Shown here one piece after another: positions 46,840 through 58,900 of a DNA stretch of 64,000 bases. Numbering within the stretch: position 1 is the stretch's first letter; every line of letters begins with the position of its first letter. The translations under genes and the position numbers were made by a program. Source of the DNA: Pycnopodia helianthoides (lineage: Eukaryota > Echinodermata > Asteroidea > Forcipulatida > Asteriidae). The stretch is taken from positions 16,653,635 to 16,717,634 of the forward strand of contig CM063243.1 of the NCBI GenBank assembly GCA_032158295.1, given 5' to 3'. The notes below the pieces were generated by a model, which had not been told where the DNA came from, made no database searches, and saw only the letters and a program-made list of their open reading frames with translations.

Positions 46840-47105
46840 AGACGCAGTGGCGTACGGCGGCAGGAGCCCCCCCCCCCCACACACACACCCCCTTCAGAGT
46901 TGTTGGTCCCTCTTGCGACCCCTCCCCAAATAAAATAATAATATAAACAAATAAATAAATAATGAAATAAATCATGAAATTTATGAAAGGTTTGATACAT
47001 CAAAAGCTCCCCTAAACTTGTTTTTTCTCCCCTAAACTTGTTTTCCCCCTCCCCAATGAAAATGTCCATAGTTGGTGTTAGTTACACCACCGCTCAGACG
47101 GTATG
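46840..47105. repeat. Repeat with AGTGGCGTA-type end and poly-C tract
   Basis: Left GCAGTGGCGTACGG then a run of about 13 C; right CCCCAATGAAAATGTC then GTTACACCACCGCTCAGAC. The right end recurs at about 4890-4925 (CCCCAATGAAAATGTCTGGT, TACGCCACTGCTCTGAC). Confidence 0.65.
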
Positions 47106-47605
47106 CTACCGATGAACACGGGGACGATAGACACATAATACGCTACTAATTAAATCACACACACAATGTTCCGGCAATGCATAATATATATATATATACT
47201 TTATTTTGACACAAATGAGAAACAGTATAAGGCAGCATTCAGCTGATAAATTGATTTTTTTTTTCCCCGGACACTCTAAACACTTCCGGGTCAGTTAATA
47301 ATTGACCCGAATTCGGATAGACCGATCCATTAAGCCCCACCCCTTTAGCATATTGACCAATCACAGCATTGGCTGCCTCACCACTGCACACGTGTGCAGC
47401 ACATGTGCGTCTCTCCAATGCCACACTCGCGACATGATTGTGCGCGCTTCAAGTACGCGCGCACGCATGTTTACTTTTCTAATGGGATTTTAGCGTGTCG
47501 GACTTTGTCGGACTTTCGGTGGCGTATAGCCAAGGTTGTGATTGGTCAACACGTAAGGGGCGGAGCTTAATGGATCGGTCTATTCCGGGGCCATACCAGT
47601 GTCCA

Positions 47606-47847
47606 GGGCCCAGTTTCATAGAGCTGCTAAGCACAACAATTTGCTTAGCATGAAATTTCTTCCTTGATAAAAACAGGGTTACCAACCAAATTTCCATGTG
47701 TTGCGTATTGCTTGTTACTGGTATTCAGCTGTTGTTTGCTTATCCTGAGAATCACGTGGAAATTTGGTTGGTAATCCTGTTTTTATCAATGAAGAAATTT
47801 CATGCTAAGCGAATTGTTGTGCTTAGCAGCTCTATGAAATTGGGCCC
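47606..47847. mobile_element. GGGCCC-type MITE, near-perfect foldback
   Basis: The two arms are almost complete inverse copies: AGCACAACAATTTGCTTAGC and AAAACAGGGTTACCAACCAA on the left return inverted on the right. The transcript would form a hairpin of about 100 bp. Confidence 0.85.
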
Positions 47848-47966
47848 AGGTCACCCAAGCACCCGTCCATCGAGTCGAACTACCTCCTTGGTCCAACCAT
47901 TTCCTTTACGGTCCACCAACTGATCATAACAACCATATATTTTTTTTACATATTTAAATACCCGTA

Positions 47967-48110
47967 GGGCCCAATTTCATAGAGCTGCTTTATGAAGTTG
48001 TATATAAGCACAAAACATTTTTGGCTTACCCAGAATAATGTTACAAACCAAAATAGCATCTATGTACCGTCTTCTACTGGTTTCCTGATTTCTGCTTACT
48101 TTGGCAAAGC
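47967..48110. mobile_element. GGGCCC-type MITE, left end only
   Basis: GGGCCCAATTTCATAGAGCT and the shared interior up to a TACTGGTTTCCTGATTTCTG segment; the right end is lost in an A-rich tract, so the right limit is approximate. Confidence 0.65.
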
Positions 48111-49357
48111 AAAAAAAAATATTAAAAAAATAAATAATAAATAACGACAATGTTCTGCCTAGGCAACTTAAGCAAAATGTGACAAGGATTCAAAGACAAT
48201 TTTCGGGTGCATAAATGGCACAATTAATTTGCATCTCAAGGATGAGAACTGTCACAGATACTAACTTTTACCATGAAATCACTCATCCCTTTTACAAGAA
48301 CGAACGACGGACCTCAATCTTCATGCCAGTACTCTAAAAAAGAGAGAATCCCGGTCAGGTCAGAATTGACCCGGATTCCCGGTGGCCAAGATTACCCAGT
48401 CTCGGTGAACTATAACCGAGCCGTTCTGACGGTCAAACTGACCAGCAGGAGCGGTGAACTTCTAGTCAGGAATGGTGTATGCCTATTTCATGACTCTGGT
48501 CGTTTTTAACACCCAAACGGACCGGGTGGCCAAGAAAAAGACTCGCCCACAAGGGCTCCGCGTTCCGGGCTTAACTCTGATCCAGAACCTTTGTTATTGT
48601 GTTTATTGTACCGGGTATCCACTTATGTCAGTATCCATGGTTTCACTTCGACACCCTGGAAAACAGGTCAACTAACTTGTACATACGCCACCCCATACCC
48701 GCTTCAAAATGTAAAAACCTCTTAATATTGTCATACCCGTGCTTGGAGACCGTGGGAAACGGTTGAAGTAGAAACATTATTTACAAGAAGTCATGAGTTA
48801 ATGATGGCATTGAGTAATGATTTTTAAAACGAAAAATGTAAGATTAAACTAATGTCTCAAATTTGTTTTCGAATCGTTTTACCACATCCTTTAAAATCAA
48901 TCATAAGCCCCTTTGCAGTAGGCCTATACTATTTTTGGGAGGAAAAGTTACCGTTATGGCCAAAGCGTGACACAGAGTGCCAATTGTTGATTCATTCTAT
49001 AGCATCGGGAATTTGTCCCATTACTATGGGAGGGGTGGGATGGCTCTGTGATCATCCCATCCCCAAAGAATTTCCCCTACAGCAATCGAAACGTCATGGG
49101 AGTAGTATAATTGGTAATACTCTGTCCTCCCAATAAATCTCCTAAACCCGCATCATAACGTCATACCTTCCTGTCATTCGCTTAATGCTAGATTGGTCTC
49201 TCATTTTTAAACACGCCTGTTTCAAAACCCCTTAAAAGTCATGGGTCCAAATTTCAAAATTACCCCTCCCCACATTTCCGACACTGATTGACATCACTGA
49301 TTCATTCCATCAATTTATTACTCGAGTCTTGCGTTTCAATAGGCCCCTATATAACCA

Positions 49358-49550
49358 GGGCCCAAATTCACAGAGCTGCTTAAGCACAACAAGTAGCTAA
49401 GCACAACAAAATTATGCTTACCAGAATAAGGTCACCAGTCAAAATACCATGTCACATACACCATTTCTGACTGAAGTTCTGCTAATTTTTGCCAAGCTCA
49501 AAATGTGTAAGCAAAATTGTCTGCTTAAGCAGCTCTATGAAATTGGGCCC
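49358..49550. mobile_element. GGGCCC-type MITE, complete copy
   Basis: GGGCCCAAATTCACAGAGCT at the left, AGCTCTATGAAATTGGGCCC at the right, 193 bp, interior with GCTTACCAGAATAAGGTCAC shared with the other copies. Confidence 0.85.
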
Positions 49551-52144
49551 AGAAAGCTAACCAAGAGGCTGGGGGAAGTTTCTCCATCGTAATACGATAC
49601 TAAATACCTTTAATAGAACTATTGGTGTTTAATAATCAATCAAGTTAAACAGTGCACTTAAACAACTATACATAACGTGATCGTAAATTAATTTATGTAC
49701 AACTCCACCTCGGTTTTAAAAAGGTCTATGACAAACTAAAGGGTGAAGCGCTTCTTCAAAACTAAGACGTCTAAAAAAAATAAATAAGGGATGTACGAAT
49801 CAATATTTTGTTGTCCCTTTACAAGAGAATTTAGTCAAATCATTTTGGTATTTAGAATTGATATTCATAATGCAATGATTACACGTTACATCTTTATCTG
49901 TTAATATATTTTAATATAATATAAATGTATTCTATAGTGTAATGTTATAACGCATGGTGTCTACTTGAATAGTTTAATATAATTTAATGTACATCTAAAC
50001 CTACTTTCGAGAATGACATTCGCAATGGTAAAACAAAACCAAGGAATATACTGAGACCAAAATACACATGAAGAAGTTTGAAAAATTATTTTTGTTCGTA
50101 TGCTTCTTTAAAAATTCCATTTGTACATTGAAACAAGAAAATTAAGATCTAACTTTTAAAATGCACAGGCTTTTGTCAGCAGTGGTGATATCGATGCCGG
50201 GGGGGGGGGGTCATGGAAAAGTGAAACAACATTACACCGAAGTGTTCATAGATTATGCAACGTGCATTAATACTGTTTTTTTTTTATCAAATATAATCGG
50301 CTAAAATAAGGTAAAACTTAATGAAGTCCAGTTAGGATTCCGGTAACACATGTAAATAATCTCTCTACGAGTTGTGGTTCTGAAAAAACAGTGTGGTGTA
50401 GCAGCTTCTACTGCTTCTTCTGAAGACGTTCAGAGCAGTAAACGAAACGTCGGGTCAGGTATCACCACCGGTTTCTTCAGAACCACCACCCCTACCCCAA
50501 ACCCTGACTCGATTGTAGTTGCACCATGAAGTTGTTTTTAAAATCCTACATTAAAATATACATCTTTGAGCGCCGAATAATATATAAAATGATTAAATAA
50601 TCAATGCATTGTTACTATCGAACCTTCGGCGTGGTATGGGTCGACCTACAAGTACAAGTTCAAGAAAACTTTTACACAGGTCTAAAAATATTGAAAAAAT
50701 TATTCTATACAACTTAATTGTTAGAAAGTATTTTCATTTTAGCTGTTAACACTAACATAATTTGTTAATGTAGGTCTGTTTATTTTACTCATTTCCATTT
50801 TAAAGTTTTTATTTCTTAGTGATGTGAATCATGTGTTTTGCCCCCATTTAAAATCTGGATCTTTGAGAATAATCATCATTTTAAAATTTGTTTTAAACAG
50901 TTTTATGTAGTGTTGTTTTAATCTATTTTTGTCTATTCACGCGCAGACAGTGATTTTTTTTAAAAACTCCCACGTCAGATTATCTTATAAGAACGGCATA
51001 ACAAGGGCGCTGAAAAACGGATCATTAATTAAGAAAAATGCACAAGGGGAAACGCAGTACAGCGTTCCTGGCCAGAAGGGCCCCCTTATAAATAAAACGG
51101 TGCACCCCCCCTCCGAAAATAGATAAATAAATATATATACATATAAATAAATGACTCTAAATAAATTATTTTATTCGCCGCTCGATAGAAGAGACATCTT
51201 TAAACAGTTTGAATAAATATTTTATAAAATTACACCCAAAAAATATACACCGACTAAGTTCATGAATAACCTGGTCCTACAGATGAGAAGCTAAGGCCAC
51301 TTATTGGGTGCTTCGGTCTGTTCAAAATAGAGCCTATAATGCTATCACTACTTTTTGTTCTCAAAAATTTACAAGTAAAACATTTATTGTTAGCACAAAT
51401 CACGAGAAATGATCACAAAATTAAATGTAAAAAGTGACGTACCACATTCTATACGGCATTATTCGTTTGACTTGTTTTTAATCATTCACAGATTATTCCA
51501 GAACTTAGGCCTTATTACACACAATCTGCACACTTTCGAAAAGTCTGATTTCCATGCTTGCTAATTCGTGAACGTCAGAAGTCATTCTGGAGTTATTTCA
51601 GATGAACACTGAAACTAAAACGTTTTATAACAATGCGACAATTCTCATTCAACTAGCTGCATTTTATCTATAAATAGCAAGACGTTATCATTCAAATTTA
51701 AATATATATATATTTTTAAAAAGAAAAATCAAGCAAAACATATCAATTTATATATTTTGTTATTATGATGATTTCGTTACGACAGAGAAAAGGCACCGAT
51801 CGACACACTTTCTGTCCAGACTGGTTACCACAGACAGGTTTTTTTTGCGATTGTGTCTTAAAATAGTTGCGCTGGGTGTGTCTCATCACAACCGCATGAG
51901 CTTTCAATTATGACTGATGTCTTCGCAATGTTGGATCACCAGGCATCACACTGCTCCTTACTAAGTGACAGTGGACATGGTAGCTTCGGGGGGGGGGGAA
52001 ATCAACAAAATATTTTGTATTTAAAGAAATAACATGATGCATATTTAATAGAGGTTAAATTTGCACCGGGGATAAAGAATATTATTTGGTTTTTACCCTT
52101 TCCCCGATGTGTGTAAAGCACTGTATGCTCAGTACTAACCCGAG

Positions 52145-52265
52145 TTCTGTGAAAAAAAATCCACAGGCATATTACTCGGGTGGGATTCTAACCCACGACC
52201 TTTGCCATTCTAAAGCAGATGTCTTACCAACTAGACCACCGAGATTGCCCGGTAGCTAGAGGCAG
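52145..52265 (-). mobile_element. tRNA-like SINE (minus), head with two Pol III boxes
   Basis: Minus strand: CTCGGTGGTCTAGTTGGTAA (A box) and GTGGGTTAGAATCCCACCCG (B box), then AGTAATATGCCTGTGGA. A fragment with the same B-box/tail lies at 34060-34115. Confidence 0.75.
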
Positions 52266-55200
52266 TTCAAATCACATATTTTAGCAGCGGGTACCGCAAC
52301 AATTTAATAGATGCTAAATTTGCACAGGGGATAACGAATATTATTTGGTTTTACCCTTTCACAAGATGCGTATTGTTTGTATTTTACGAAGTTACAACCA
52401 CATGCCACACGTAATCAAACACAGATTACAGCCGATGATAAAAAAAATTAAAAAAATAGTCGACAGAAACGCCACAACAGAAAACGGAAATGATGAAGAC
52501 ACAAGCTGGAAAAAAACACTGAAAACAAGATACTATTTTAAAAGTGTTATGATTCATAAAATAATAATGAATTTGGCATTATCTTCATAAAAAAAATACA
52601 AACATGAACATTCGGCACTCGGAATAACATGCCTAAATCACACACACAAAAAGTTTTAGCCGTTGCTGAATTTATTCATTGGCCACTTTGAAATTTTCCC
52701 TCTCCCCTCACATGTCAATAATTATTTGATTACAAGCTTTTATTGTGTCGAAGTACACTGTCCTGTCCATGTACTTTTGTAAAGACGGTGCTACGTGTAC
52801 AAATGATACACATCATGTTCAAGTATTCACAAACAGGTTGAATGAAGCTATCGCACGGGTTCTTTTAGCAATAAATTGATCATTTCCTTATACTATCAAC
52901 TATTACTTGACACTTGTCCTGCTCGATGTCACATTGTAACGGGACACTTTTTACGAAAGTATGCAAGTCGCGAGCATGGAGGTATACAACAACATAGAGA
53001 TAGGTACGAAGGCTCCTAAAGTGAAATTAAAACTGCAATAAAAAATTTTGAATGATAATGATTAAAATTGAAAGAAGCCTCTTAAAGTATAGGGTTATGA
53101 AAGCATTCATTTTCAAGAACTGATCATTAAAATATATCTTTATTTGTGTTTCAAAATCCAGCGTGAACAATTATACGCGGAAATAAAAATAAAAAAGCCA
53201 CATGATGGGTGTTCACTCTTTGGTCAAGGTATTAAACAATTGTTCTTCCAAACGGCATCCTCGACGATGAAAGTGTTATCTCGCCACGTTTCCCCCTGTT
53301 CAATTCAGTCCAATTGGCAAATAAACGTTGGTCCAATTGTAGCTGAAAATAGAGCCAAAAAGCTGGCAAAGGAAAATGCGCTCCAAGAACTGGTCGGTTT
53401 GCAGACTTTATATAGTTAACTCTGCAAAGGTACCGATGAACAGGGTTGTAAAGCGCCTTGATCTAGCCTTGCTTTATGATCTAGCTAGAGATAAGTGCAC
53501 TATTATGTAAGAACCCACAGTTTGATCAACAGCTCAACAGTGGCTCAATATGCTGTACACAAATTATGATGCATATTAATGATTGTCATTTTTCTGACGG
53601 CATCTGGCCTCATGCGTTAAGCCTTTCATGCTGGGAAGAAATGAAGGCAATGGAGGAATGATGGTTGGATGGATTGATTAGCATGCATTTATGATGTGCA
53701 CATGATGAAATAATTATGTGGCCAAAGACGGGAGGAATTTGGGTCAAGTCTTTGCTCAAACGTGCCTCACTCAAGTCAGTCCACTTAGGCCCAGTTGTAA
53801 TCAATGAAGAAAGATTTCTACAACTCTTATGGATGCTTTCATTATTCATAAAACATCATCTCTATTATGTTGTTATTTTGCTTTTGCAGATGATTGCCAA
53901 CGCCCACCCTTGTCTTTTAACAAAATTGCTCTTCCTTATGCCGGGATGCCCAATGCCAAGAATTCCTGTAGATGGACAAGAGAGAGCCCTCTTCTGACTG
54001 TATCTCTCCAGGCCAAAAAGAATAATATTTGATGTTCAAAAACTCCCTGACCGATAATACCTGCGTCTTTATTGCCACTTTTTCAAAAACATAATTAACT
54101 TGTTGTTAATAGCCCCAGCATACCCCCTCCCCCAATTATGGGCGTACAGGGACATTTTGGTTTTTTTTTGGGGGGGGGGGCAGAGGGGCTGATTTGCCCA
54201 AAGTCTTACGCGGGTAAAAAGTCTTAGTTGCTTTCTCTGTCCAATTGTTTCTTCTTGCTGTGTCCGAATTTTCCCCACTGTTTTGCCCTAGGTTTGGAGG
54301 GCATGTGTCTCCCCCACCGCCCCCGGGTCGTACCCCTATGCCCCTACTCCAGATGATTGAGGAGTAGAAAAGAATTAAAACATCTTAAAGTTGCTTATGA
54401 GTTTGTTGAGGCAATGATGAAACTGAAAACTATTGCTGTTTCCATGCATAAGCTTGTATATACATATTAGGATGGATCAATAGTTGGGTGCACTGAAGGT
54501 ATAGTTATTGCTTCGGGCAGTGCAGAGGTCATAACAGAGGTCATTGACACACCAATGTAAAAGCCTTTACCATTGTAAAGTGCATGCGGGCCATCAGCGT
54601 ACCCCGCCACCACTGACTAAAAACGATTAGGCACTGGGCTCCTAAAGGCAGGTCTTGGAGATTTGCGACTTTTAAAAATCCCGTCAATGCCTAAAAATAA
54701 AGAAGTGTAACAGAAGAGCAACACCTAGCAATTAACAATCCTCAAAAAGCAGTTACTGAGCCATGATGGGCTGTAGGAAGGTGAAGTTGACAATTTTGGG
54801 AACCTGCGATTATAACATATTTCAGAATTTAAAAGGAAAAGAGATTTCCAATGATATCTAACATCGCTGAACCAATCACTGAAGTACGTCTAAGCTTAGT
54901 CCAGTTTGTTAAATTTTTATCATAAATTGCATTCTGTTCATGTTGTATGACACCACACCTGGACTTGAATCAAACAAATAGAAATACGCTTTCTTATTTT
55001 ATTGTTAAGCGCCCTCGAACAGACTGGTCCTGGAGAGAGAGCGCAATAAAAAATCAATAAACTATTATTAATATTAAGCTGAAGTCAGATAAATTGATCT
55101 ATCAATTGTATTTTAAAATATCATAAGTTTAATAATTTAATACTAAACTAGGAAGAATCTTGTGCAGACTTTGTATATATTATTTGCTCATTATTGCATC

Positions 55201-55873
55201 TTTGTACTTGAGAGAACCAACTGATTTTCAAAATGAATGCTTCAATCTTGAAATGTCACTGTTCATGGCCAAAACAAGACATGATCTTTTCCTGTTGTTT
55301 TGTTAAAAAATACTTGCTAACTTAGAGTTTCAAACATGATACAAAAACCACGAAATTAAAAATAACAAGAAAAATTTAAACAAAAGCAAGCACGTAATCT
55401 TTCGATGAGAAGACAAGAAAGAGATCCACTCAAATTCTCTGACCAACACACAAGACACAAAATCAAACAGAGAAATAATTTGGGTAAACATTGAAAACAA
55501 AACCCAAGCCCACTGTCTTTCTCAAAATGAGCTAAGAATCTAATTTTACCGATGAGATGAAGGGCTTCCCTTTAAACCCCCTCAGCCCAGATGTTTATTC
55601 TTTGCATTCCTCCATGAGCCGGCCAATGCATGCTATGCCGTTTGAAAAGAGAATTTTCGCAAGAACCCACTTTTTTGTTTTTTGCCTTGAATGGATTTCT
55701 CTAAATTAATCTAGCCCACTTAAAATATTCTAGTATTTTCAACTTTCACAAGATGCCCTAAAATACCTTTAACATATCAAATCACATTTCCCATTAATGT
55801 CAATGGCCTTTTTTTTCCAAATCATAACCTCAGTTTGAACTTCAACATTTGAAACATTTCTAATCAGTCTTAC

Positions 55874-55910
55874 CTTCAGTTGTGGTTTGGTCAGATCCAG
55901 ATTTGGATTT
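55874..55910 (-). CDS. Adhesion GPCR exon: Ser/Thr-rich tail
   Basis: Encodes KSKSGSDQTTTE and one base of the next codon. Acceptor TTATCTCCAG, donor GAAG|GTAAGA. Polar, as expected of the cytoplasmic tail. The downstream exon was not found with confidence. Confidence 0.75.
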
Positions 55911-58900
55911 CTGGAGATAAAATAGCAGAACAAAAGTGAAAAAAGCACTGTAGACTATCATTGATATCATTTATTAAAACAAGAGCATTGTTTACCATTG
56001 ATATCATTTCATTAAAAACAAGAGCATTGTTTTTTTGTTGGGGGTGTTTGTTTTAGATAAACTGTCAGTATTCTCCTATCTTTATAATTTATGGCCAGAG
56101 ACTTGTGTCATCTTTTGATGACGGTTTTTAAAAACTTGTGTACTTCCCTGGACAACTCCTGGTCAAGATGTTTTTGTTGTCCGAAGATTTAAAATAAATA
56201 AATAAACAAATAAATAAAGACAAACCAACTCCTTAAGAGTATGCAGCACCAGCAATGGCGTAAGATGTAGTGCACTTTATTGACCCTTTTTTTGTTGCTA
56301 CTTGTGTCATGTTCCCCGTGTTCTACAATAAAAACACTGTCACTAACGATACAAGAAGGGATAACACTATGTTGCAGTCTTCTCGTCTGGCTTTGATTAG
56401 TTTATTATTTAAATTGAAAAAAAAAACCACCATGTTTTGTAAGTATGAAAATAGTATTGGTTTGGTTAGTCATTAAGGCAAGTAAGTAATGCAAAGACAT
56501 TGCCAATGTTGTATTTACCAATGCTTTGGAAAAGACAGAATTTGAATCCTTGCTGGCAGCGATCTTGTTGCGTTTCTTGATTAGGGCTTGCTTGACCTAC
56601 AAAAATAAGATACATTCATATGTTCATAGTACAGAATGTCAAAAAAATAATAATAATACAAGATGTAATCCCATGCTCCAATATAAAATCTTATGGCTCT
56701 GCTGTAGTGCAAGCAAGAAATTGCAGCTTAATGTAAGCATATTTCACAGTTTAGCGAAGTTTGCTTGTGTGCGTATATACATCACATTACTAGGCATTCT
56801 CCGCTTACAGAGTTAGTGCAGAATTTCGGCGCTTACCCTGTAAGCAGGGAACGGTAAGCGCAGAGTTCAGTGGTAAGCAGAGTCAGGAAATTGGGCCCAG
56901 ATTAACATTGGAATTTCAGATTGTACTATAGATGGATTCCTCAACTATGTTTTGATAAAAGAAGCAATACTTTCAAAGTATTACTTTCAGAACAAAAAAA
57001 TGTGGAACTATACAAAATATCAAGCATCCTATACACCCAAGTGTCAGAATAAATCTAACCTGTGCTTGTTACTGCGTATCCACAAATGTTAAAAACCCAC
57101 GGTGATATATTTTATTTGAATTTATTTTATATTAGTACACATCCAACAGCACAATTAGTGCCAATAACAGGATGAATAAGAAACGAGAAGAAATGTTCAG
57201 TTTTAGATGTGGGAGGAAAAAACTCAAAATTGAGAAAACCCACGCAAGGACTGAAAACCAAGTACACATGCAAGGCTTCGATCTGAAGTGGGATTTGAAC
57301 CGGGTCCACAGAGGTGAAAGGCAGGGAGAAGAAACCACTGACTAACAAAATATTCAACTGCTGAGTGTTTAGAAATATGAAGAATTCATAGCCAGATTTG
57401 ACAAGAACTTCCATTAAACTGCTCGAGTATATTTAAATTGAGTATTTTTTTAATTGTAGTTTACATAATTGTATTGACCTACCTCGTCATTAAACACCAC
57501 ATGAAACAAGAACATGAGCAGTCCCTGCAATAATAAAAAGGACATGATTTACACAAATAACAATTTAGATGTAATTATCCTGAACAGATTGTTCTAGAAG
57601 AATAAAGAGCAATAATTTGTTATTACTAATTTGCATATTCACACAGCCCTACCCAACCTACAAACTAAAATGCTGCCTTTTGCTATCAGACTGTGGTAAA
57701 AAGTGTTACATGGTTCACTCTTGATTGGCTCTTATGTAGCACACAATCCAGGGAGCTAGATCAAGGCGCTTTATAACATTATTATCCCTGTTCATCAGGC
57801 ATACTTAGACATTCCTCAAACTTTCTCAACTCCCTGGGAAGCATACAATCTCAAGCTGCTTAAACTAGCGCTTAGTGGTTAAACGAACACACCACTGTCT
57901 CAGCCCTCTCACAGGTTCTGATTTATACACCTGGGTTTAGAGAAGCAATTATGTTACATGCCTTGCTCATGGACAACCATGTCCTGACCGGGAATCGAAC
58001 CCACACTCTGATGATTCATTCATCAGAACTTGAGTCCGATGCCCTAGACCGCTCGACCACAACGTGCCACGCTAAAACAAATTGTTAAGTTTATGAAGTG
58101 TTTTTTCATTTTTGCTTGAGACATCATTAATAATATGACTGAAACTGTGACACCAACCTGTGAGGAGTTGAAGATGACAAACAGATACAGGAACACCACG
58201 TCAGGGCTGACGATGAGGAACAAGCCAAAGAACCATGTCACACCGAGGATGGGGACCATGACGATCACAGCTTTGAGTCCAGACCTGTTGACCAGTCCAA
58301 AACAAAACAATAAGCAAATATTTCTACATCAATTTATAAGGAGGCCACAGGTTCAAGTCCTGCTCTTGTCAATTTTTCTTTGTTCAACCCCAAAATTATT
58401 TAGAAATTTACCCAGTCAGTTTCCCTTGTGGTTTATTGCTTAATATTTGAAATGAAAAGCCGTAAGCCCCTTAAGGTGATTCCGCTGCTGCCGCTTCCCA
58501 GGTTGTATCGTAAACCTGGGTGTGATCCCTGGCTATACGGCAGTTACAGGTTGAATGGCTTCTGACTGGCACCCCGAACAAAACTGACAAAATACAGAGA
58601 CCGCCAACATAGGGCTAGATAGCTCAGTTGGTAGAGTGCCGGCTTGTTAATCCAGAGGTCGCAGATTCAAGTCCCGCTCTAGTCAATTATGCTTTGTTCA
58701 ACCAAAAATCAATTTATTGCTGTTACTATTTTTGCCAGTGAAATGGACAAGTGTGGTTGTGTGGAGCAAGACAGAGTGAGTATAACAACGTACAGCACCA
58801 TCTTTGTGACATTATATCAATATTAAATACTGATTGTCATTCTACTAAAAACCGGCTAGAACTTTTGTGCTTGATAAGCCTCAACCTAGTTCTATATGGT

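Larger units (their letters stand above)
45971..55873. other. Interval between TMEM179-like start and last GPCR exon found
   Basis: Must contain the TMEM179-like promoter and the missing 3' exon(s) of the GPCR. Recognised content is three GGGCCC-type MITE copies, a G/C-rich repeat shared with 4.9 kb, and a tRNA-like SINE at 52.2 kb. A moderately G/C-rich open stretch at 48.27-48.68 kb has no family I recognise. Confidence 0.6.

Noticed and set aside
48273..48675. Possible unrecognised exon in a G/C-richer stretch
   Set aside because: Two plus-strand frames of 67-78 codons have no family resemblance and no clear splice sites; kept only as an unexplained segment.
58613..58684. Functional tRNA-Asn gene
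   Set aside because: Anticodon and T stems have mismatches and the sequence continues into a tail shared with other fragments, so it is a SINE head.
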